Of a DNA stretch of 64,000 bases, positions 57,600 through 64,000 are shown one piece after another. The stretch lies in the NCBI RefSeq assembly GCF_019703515.2, contig NC_059385.1, forward strand, positions 32,102,501 through 32,166,500. The letters run 5' to 3'. Under the pieces are notes generated by a model that had not been told where the DNA came from, did not search any database, and was given only the letters and a program-made list of their open reading frames with translations. The translations under genes and the position numbers were made by a program. The stretch is from Myxocyprinus asiaticus. Taxonomy: Eukaryota; Chordata; Actinopteri; Cypriniformes; Catostomidae. Within the stretch, counting starts at the first letter, position 1, and the number at the start of each line of letters is the position of its first letter.

Positions 57600-57746
57600 C
57601 CCGTATGTCCGGGGGAGTGGCATGCCAATACCACTCGCCAATTTTCATTGGCCTTTTATCAAAGACCAGAGGTGTCTCGGGCTCCCAAGAGTGACCCCTA
57701 GTGTCACTACATCGACACAACGTCGAGTGAGTGACAGATAGGGAAC

Positions 57747-58513
57747 CAGACTTTTAAATATTACATTTTGTAAATGCAACAACTGGAATTGTTCGGTTGA
57801 AGGGGGTACCAAACTGTGAATCCTAAACAAAACAGTTTGGTGAATACATGTTTACACTTTAGCTTCCACTGAGCTGACAACAAAGTAGCTACGTGATTAG
57901 CTAGTTAGCTATAAGCTCGTTGTCACGGAGAGCAAAAAATGGACTTTATTTACTTTCCAGCATTGTGTCTCACCAAATACGTAATAACACAACCTGAAAT
58001 CAACACTCACCACACACAATCCACCACCGCACTGTTGTCTACTGAGCTGCAAAAAGATGCTCTGATGTTTACCTTTCAATCTGCTACATTACTGACTGCA
58101 CTGACAAACTATACAGTAGCTGGCTAACACAGCAAACAGATGTGATAAACAGGAGTGACATGGTTGTCAGGCACAGGGTTAACATTATATTAGTTATATA
58201 AAATGATGGAGTCATTGTTTATTAACTTAACAGTATGTATTTCACAAACTAGTTAGCAGCTTACCTTGAAAACACCGCTCAACTCACTCCACCCTGTATG
58301 CAGAACCACCATCAGTTCAGAGTCAGCTCTGTAAACAATGGAGTCGGAGCGCGCTCTGCTGGACAAACTACGTAATGACACCAATTCTAAAGCATCGTTT
58401 TCTGCATTATATGTTCTGAAAAAAGTTTTCATATTGGCGCATATTGGTAAACATATACGCTGATACGATATATCGGTGAAAGGCTAATATACCGTTATAT
58501 TGGTCGGGCACTA
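57747..58513. repeat. DNA-repeat fragment ending cgggcactag
   Basis: The right end (cgatatatcggtgaaaggct, ataccgttatattggtcggg) is the terminus of a common fish MITE. The left end is lost toward the DIRS. No ORF with a known domain. Confidence 0.5.
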
Positions 58514-59040
58514 GTATGAACTATATATTCTATCCCCTAACCCTACCCCTAAACCTAACTCTCACAAAACAAAATTACATTTTCAAAAAAACATAGTTTA
58601 GTATGTTTTTTAAGAGATTTGAATTATGGGGACACTAGAAATGTCCTCATAAACCACATTTATGGCATAATACACTTGTAATTACCAGTTTGTAACCTAA
58701 AAAAAAAAAAATGTCCTCGTAAACCTCCCAAACCTGCCCACACACACATACAGGTTTGTTTCACTATATTAGTGAGGACATCTCATAGACTTCCATTGAT
58801 TTCATAGCGGGCTGAAGATATATTCTATCCTCTAACCCTACCTCAAAACCTAACCCTCGCAGAAACCTGTGCATATATGTAGATTTAAAGCTAAACTTTA
58901 AGATTTATGAGCCTTTTTTACTACTGAGGACCACCTAAAATGTCTTCACTAGTGGGTTTTCAACCAGTTTCACTATATTAGTGAGGACATTATATAGTAT
59001 TATATAGGACATTGTTTAGCCAAACATGTACACGCACACA
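58514..59040. repeat. Repeat with gtttcactatattagtgagg duplicated
   Basis: The word occurs at 58758 and 58969. Two related ctaaccctacc blocks occur at 58537 and 58833. It looks like two tandem copies of about 210-300 bp of a fish dispersed repeat. Noncoding. Confidence 0.55.
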
Positions 59041-59042
59041 CA

Positions 59043-59045
<3 letters not shown>

Positions 59046-59077
<32 letters not shown>
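59046..59077. repeat. (GA)n microsatellite at the LINE 3' end
   Basis: Pure GA tract followed by a poly-T of the LINE tail region. Confidence 0.9.
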
Positions 59078-59079
<2 letters not shown>

Positions 59080-59082
<3 letters not shown>

Positions 59083-62000
59083 TTTATTTTTCAAAATTCT
59101 TTATTTAACAAAAAAATATTTATATAAAATCAATACAAAAATATTTTTAAATCCATTATATAAAAGTGCAAAGTGAAGTTCATTTTCAATAACAGAACAC
59201 AAAATTCCTTTATGACACCATATTCCTTCAAAAACTGTTAGAGAGTCCATAGCTTTGTAAAAATGAAAATCAATTGAAAGTCTTGATTTAATCAAAGTTG
59301 CGAATACCTTTTCAACATTATATTCTCTGTTTTGCTCAATTTGATCTTTTCTACTAATGTGGCTACATTTTGGCTTTACCCAGAATACAATTTAACAACT
59401 GACACTCATATTTTCATTTTTGAACATATTTAAACCCCAAAATAAAAGTTTGTACAGAAAACTCTTCATTAAAACATTTAAAAAAGATTTTGCAAAACAT
59501 CAAATAAAGGCTTCAGCCTTAAACAGTGCATAAAAGTGTGAAAAACAGTCTCTCATTGAAAACAAAAAGGACAGTCTTGACCAACACTTGGATTTAAAAC
59601 AGAAATAAAAGCATTAACCACAATAATACCATGTAGAATTCGTCATTGTAAGTCTCCAGCTCTTTTAATTAATGGTGGCTTGTAAAGTGCTCTCCACTCT
59701 GGACTAACATTGTTACTCATCTTAAAAACATCATGCCATGGTGTATCAGCTCTTCCATTTAAACCTTTTTTGTTAAAAGATTTTACACAAGCTTTATAAA
59801 AAATGTTACCACTACTTTCATGCAAATCCATATCTGTCAACTTTTCAAATTCCAAACAAAATCCTGTGTATTCACCTAAATTTGGTGAAAGAAGCAGATT
59901 TGGAAAACTGTCTTTTTCCATTAGGGATGAACTCTCCTTTACAGTAACCTTGAAGCAATTTGTTTTCTTCTTCTGTAATACCAGACTGTAGTTTCTGTAG
60001 TACATGCGCAACAACTCGAATGGATTTAACCCTTAAAAAATCACCTACATCATTGACTTTTCCAAAACTTGGCCCAGCCAATTATATTAAACATCCAAGT
60101 GTTGTGATCTTGGATTTGATGAATGCTGTAGTCACTGTCCCACATGCGCCTAGAATGTCCAAAGGTTCAGGTAGATCAAAGGTTCTTTCAATAACCAGAA
60201 TAAAGAAAGTGTAGAATCAGTCCTTTTCACTTGAAAGAGGGCCCATACTTTAAAAAGATTCCTATAAAACTCCAGCATCCTGGACGTGTTTATTTTTTGG
60301 GGATCTAAAAAGAACAATGATTTATCCAGACAAAGTCCTTCAGCAGTCTTTAAAATCATACTGGCCACTGGTCTCCAGCTTAAGTTCTCTGGCCCAATGA
60401 GAAATCACTGTATGAATTGTAGTCGAAAAGCTGCAGTCCTACTTTGCAAATGTACAAGTCCTTGCCCTCCTTCTTCTTTAGGTAAATACAGTACATTATA
60501 TGGTATCTAATGCATTTTCTCCCAAAAAAATCTATTAAAAGAGACTGAACTTTTGCAAGTAACCATGCAGGTGGACCAATACAAGCCAGTCTGTGCCATA
60601 AAGAAGAGGCCACCAAATTATTAATAATCAGAGTGCGTCCTCTATATGATAAATTCTTAACAATCCATGTCCATTTCGTAAGACGACCTTTAAGTTTTTC
60701 AATTATTCCCTCCCAGTTTTTTTTTAACAATTCTGTCATCTCCTAAAAACACTCCTAAATATCTTAAACCATCTTTTTTCCAACTTAACCCATTTGGGAG
60801 TATTGGTATTGCTCTTTCCCACTTTCCTACTAACACTGCTTTGCTTTTACCCCAGTTAATTCTTGCTGAAGAAATAGTTTCAATGTCTCTCAATGTTTTT
60901 AATAATAAGTCCACATCATTTTGTTTATTAAGTATTATGATAACGTTATCAGCGTATGATGATAAACAGAAAGTGCTTGTACAGGCTTGTAAAGATACCC
61001 CTTCTAAAACTCTTCTCAATTTATTCAAAAGTGGTTCTATTGCCAATGTGTAAAGTATCCCTGACAGAGGACACCCCTGTCTTACCCCACGACATACTTT
61101 AAAAGGAGCACATAAGCCACCTTTAATTTTCAGTAAACTCTCAATGTCATTGTATAAAATTTTAATATAACCTATAAAATCAGAACTAAAACCAAATGCT
61201 TGTAAAGTTTTCCACAGACAGTCATGTTCTACACAATCAAACACTTTCTCCTGATCTAAGGAAATCAAACCTTTATCTATACCCATCATTTTAGAAACAT
61301 CAAATAAATCTCTTATCAAATGGCTATTATCACAAATTTATCTTCCAGTTACACAGTAGGACTGACCAGAGTGAATTACTTCCTCCAAAACCCTTCCTAG
61401 TCTGGTATTCTCAGTCTCCAACACTTTTGAGAGCAATTTATAGTCACAGCACAATAAAGATATAGGTCACCAGTTCTTTATGTCTCTCACATCACCTTTT
61501 TGGCAAAAAGGTAAGGACCGCTCTTCTACAGCTCAGAGGCAGAAGTCCTCCGACTAGACTGTCATTGAGAATTGCCCGCAGATCCTCCCCTGTCACAGGC
61601 CAAAAGGCTTTATAGAACTCAACTGGGATTCCATCTATCCCAGGAGCCTTGCCATTCTCCATACTTCATGCAGTTCTCCCAGGCCTATGGCTTTCTTGAG
61701 TGCTGCATTAGAGTCTTCAGAGATCTTTGGCAGCTCTCCAAAAAAAAAAAAAAAACAAAAAAAAAAACTGTTCAACAACCTGATCTTCCTTGTGCTCACA
61801 ACTATAAAGATTTTCATAAAACATGATTGCTCTTTTCCGAATTTCAATAGGATCTGATACAAGATAACTGGTCTCAGAAAATAAAGAATGTATAAAGCGT
61901 TTCTGACTGTTCTTTTTTTCTAGACTAAAGAAGAAATTTGACGGCACATCCATCTGGTCTATATCTTTAAACCGTGATCGAACTAGCGCCCCTTGTGCTT

Positions 62001-62908
62001 TCACCCTTTGTATGTCAGACAAAACAGATTTAAAAAAAAAAAAAAAGGGATTCAATATGTGTTTGATTTCCATTAGACTGTGCCACTTCTTGGAATTTGA
62101 GAATTTCATGTACTAAAACTTTTAAATATTTAATCGTATCTTTTGTGACATTGTGAGAATACCGTTGACATAATTGCTTAATTTGTGTTTTACCAAACTC
62201 CCACAATTTTTGCAAAGACTGAAACTGAGATTTTTCATTCCTAAAATTTTCTAAATTTTTTTTAGATGTATCTCTAAAATGTACGTCACCTAGTAAATTT
62301 GTATTAAAATGCCAATAAGCACTTTTTGGCTTCACAGAGTTTAAAGTTACTGTACATATGACAAGACTGTGATCTGAGAACCCAACTGGGGTTATGAAAC
62401 ATTTCTTAAAAAAAAAAACTAAGATGATGTTCAAAACTATAAAATCTACCTTGTCTTGCTAATGACAGTATGCTGTCATGGGCATATGCCCATGTGTACT
62501 GCCTTAAGTTCCCATTTAAACTCCTCCATACATCACATAAATCATTTGTTTCGATCAACTGAATGAGTCGTTTTCGAGAAAGCAAATGTGGTTCTACATG
62601 ATTTCTGTCCATATTATTTTCAACACAATTAAAGTCTCCACCCAGAAATAAATGCTCTTCACCATTACATTTATCCAAAGTTACACACAGAGTACCTAAA
62701 ACACCATTCTTTCTGCTGGTAGGGTTGGGGCATACACACAAATAAAAACAATGATATGGTTCACAAACTGGGCTCGAATCTTTAGCAGTCTACCTTTCAC
62801 AACCTCTTCCATCTCACAAGAGATAGGAATAAAACTATTTGCAAATAAAATGGCAACACCTCCACCAAGTGAGGTTTTATGACTTAAAAAAGAGAGACCT
62901 TTAAATTC
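59080..62908 (-). mobile_element. L1/Tx1-group LINE, 5'-truncated
   Basis: Minus-strand non-LTR retrotransposon. It has part of an apurinic-type endonuclease (62908-62340), linker (62434-61635), reverse transcriptase (61319-60699), post-RT region (60739-59643) and a T-rich 3' end at about 59080. The endonuclease start is missing because the sequence joins a second copy at about 62909. Frames are broken by poly-A coding tracts and stops. Confidence 0.85.
59643..62908 (-). pseudogene. L1/Tx1-group ORF2 (endonuclease-RT), disrupted
   Basis: The enzyme nicks the target and reverse transcribes the element RNA. Endonuclease: SHKTSLGGGVAILFAN, VFICVYAPT, LGGDFNCVENNMDRNHVEPH, RQYTWAYAHDS, and GFSDHSLVICTV at its end (62390-62340). 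RT (61319-60699): LISLDQEKVFDCVEHDCLWK, CRGVRQGCPLSGILYTLAIE, and the active site YADN at 60956-60945, where YADD is expected, so polymerase activity is lost. Post-RT: YRGRTLIINNLVASSLWHRL (60739-60380) and DTPWHDVFKMSN then EWRALYKPPLIKRAGDLQ (ending 59643). Breaks occur near 62400, 62035, 61750 (all A-rich coding tracts) and about 61320. Confidence 0.87.
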
Positions 62909-64000
62909 CAACCGAACTCCATGGATTAAAGGCTCCTCTAGTAACCAGTGAAGAGAACAATAAAAAGACTCCAAACTTTAAGGCGGTTCCGATAAAACAC
63001 TGGCATACCAGAAGTGTCCAGTTTAAGAGGGTCCATCAGAAAAATTGATTTTTCTAGTCCCAGTCCTCCAAGGCTTTGTAATATGACACACTCAACAGCT
63101 CGCCAATTAAGATCAGATGTTCTAGCTAGAAGTCTCTGCACAAAACTCAAATGAAAAGATGCCGTTATGCTTTGCAGATGTATCAGACCATGGCCGCCCT
63201 CTTCTTTAGACAGATACAGAACACACTGTGGGACTCAGGGTAATTTATCCAAGAAGAAGTCTACTAAGACGGCCTGAATTTTTGTCAGCAGGTGTGGAGG
63301 AGGATCTACACAGGCAAGAATGTGCCACAGAGAAGATGCCACTAAATTATTTACAACCAGTGTGTGGCCTCTATATGTTATGTTTGGAATTAACCACTTC
63401 CATTTTTCCAGGTGCCCTTTGACTTTTTCAACAGCTCCTTCCGAATTTCTTTGTACAGTCATTTCATCACCCAAAAACACTCCTAGATACTTAAAACCTT
63501 CTTTTCCCCCTGGAGTTCGCTAGTTCGCTAGTTCGAATCCCAGGGCGTGCTGAGTGACTCCAGCCAGGTCTCCTAAGCAACCAAATTGGCCCGGTTGCTA
63601 GGGAGGGTAGAGTCACATGGGGTAACCTCCACATGGTCGCTATAATGTGGTTTGTTCTCGGTGGGGCGCATGGTGAATTGAGCGTGGTTGCCGCGGTGGA
63701 TGGCATGAAGCCTCCACACGCGCTATGTCTCCGTTGCAACGCGCTCAACAAGCCACGTGATAAGATGCGTGGGTTGACTGTCTCAGACGCGGAGGCAACT
63801 GGGATTCGTCCTCCACCACCCGGACTGAGGCGAATCACTATGCGACCACGAGGACTTAGAGCGCATTGGGAATTGGGGATTCCAAATTGGGAGAAAAAGG
63901 GGAAAAATCCCCCTCCCCCCCAAAAAAAACCTTCTTTTTCCCAAAATAAACCATCAGGAAGTTTTGGTTTCCCATTTGACCACTTTTCAAGCAGCAGTGT
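62909..64000 (-). pseudogene. Second L1/Tx1-group LINE, C-terminal ORF2 fragment
   Basis: An upstream copy, continuing beyond the window. The frame 63480-63235 has HLEKWKWLIPNITYRGHTLV and NNLVASSLWHILACVDPP. The frame 63150-62938 has SLGGLGLEKSIFLMDP and MPVFYRNRLKVWSLF. It ends with SLHWLLEEPLIHGVRL at about 62909, where it runs in-frame into the endonuclease of the other copy. A tRNA-SINE (63514-63928) interrupts it near KVF/LGDE. The RT core lies outside the window or is deleted. Confidence 0.83.
63514..63928 (+). mobile_element. tRNA-derived SINE, copy 3
   Basis: Same family as 12108-12535. The head is 5'-truncated, retaining box B (gttcgaatcc at about 63531) but not box A. The body is complete and the tail A-rich. 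Near-identical flanks accttcttttccc (about 63500) and accttctttttccc (about 63929) are the target duplication in the LINE. Confidence 0.9.

Larger units (their letters stand above)
52981..57746. mobile_element. Two DIRS copies joined tail-to-tail
   Basis: Both outer edges are the 5' inverted end (53002-53044, and inverted at 57682-57724). Copy B reads on the plus strand from 52981, copy C on the minus strand from 57746, and they meet at about 55270. The arms correspond at 52981-54370 against 56340-57746 and again at 54890-55270 against 55915-56320. Copy C has gag, spacer and an RT/RNase H remnant; copy B has gag and spacer only. Neither has a 3' end or recombinase. The arms differ by many substitutions and indels, so they come from distinct copies rather than a fresh palindrome. 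Confidence 0.8.

Noticed and set aside
52981..57746. A single intact DIRS with normal inverted ends
   Set aside because: Both ends are of the 5' type, gag is present twice in opposite orientation, and there is no recombinase.

Overview
This window reads as intergenic or large-intron DNA from a teleost fish, most likely a cyprinid or close relative. The evidence is the repeat content: several Tc1/mariner families with a C-terminal DD34E catalytic layout, a 5S rRNA-derived SINE of the SINE3 type, three copies of a tRNA-headed SINE, DIRS-type tyrosine-recombinase retrotransposons with inverted ends, an L2-like LINE and an L1/Tx1-group LINE, nonautonomous hAT elements, and many AT, GT and CT microsatellites. 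I could not recognise any host protein-coding exon, functional tRNA or functional rRNA gene. Every coding sequence I can name belongs to a mobile element, and every one is broken by frameshifts, stops, truncation or loss of catalytic residues.

Layout. 1-3170: mostly unassigned, with a small dispersed repeat near 0.6-0.8 kb. 3175-5113: a Tc1-like element with both inverted ends, split by a solo LTR. 5.7-11.1 kb: an L2-like LINE on the minus strand, set inside an older repeat, then a repeat cluster holding a DNA element. 12.1-17.85 kb: a SINE, then a nested stack. A gag-bearing LTR retrotransposon (12804-17847) has a hAT element (14762-17801) in its 3' LTR. That hAT holds a small LTR retrotransposon without coding capacity, a 5S-SINE, a solo LTR and a tRNA-SINE. 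17.9-26.9 kb: degraded repeats and unassigned sequence. 27-29.2 kb: a second Tc1 family with another DNA element inside. 31.7-36.4 kb: a LINE tail, a third Tc1 fragment, a 532-bp MITE and microsatellites. 37.2-39.1 kb: a second copy of the same hAT in the opposite orientation, carrying a 414-bp LTR-PBS-PPT-LTR element. 39.1-40.7 kb: a candidate long solo LTR and a solo LTR of the 414-bp family. 44.7-46.1 kb and 53.0-57.7 kb: DIRS elements, one internally deleted and two fused tail-to-tail. 48.1-50.1 kb: two further Tc1 fragments. 58.0-64.0 kb: repeat fragments and two joined L1/Tx1-group LINE copies, one with a tRNA-SINE inside.

The most interesting object is the element at 37372-37785. Its two LTRs of about 185 bp enclose only 43 bp, made of a primer-binding site matching the 3' end of tRNA-His and a purine-rich tract. 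Each LTR carries a tRNA-like segment with a Pol III B-box. A related solo LTR at 40493-40684 keeps the anticodon-arm-like and B-box-like parts. This resembles in outline the plant Cassandra TRIMs, whose LTRs carry 5S RNA promoters, but here the RNA module looks tRNA-derived. The two hAT copies act as empty-site controls for each other, so the order of several nested insertions can be read directly from the sequence.
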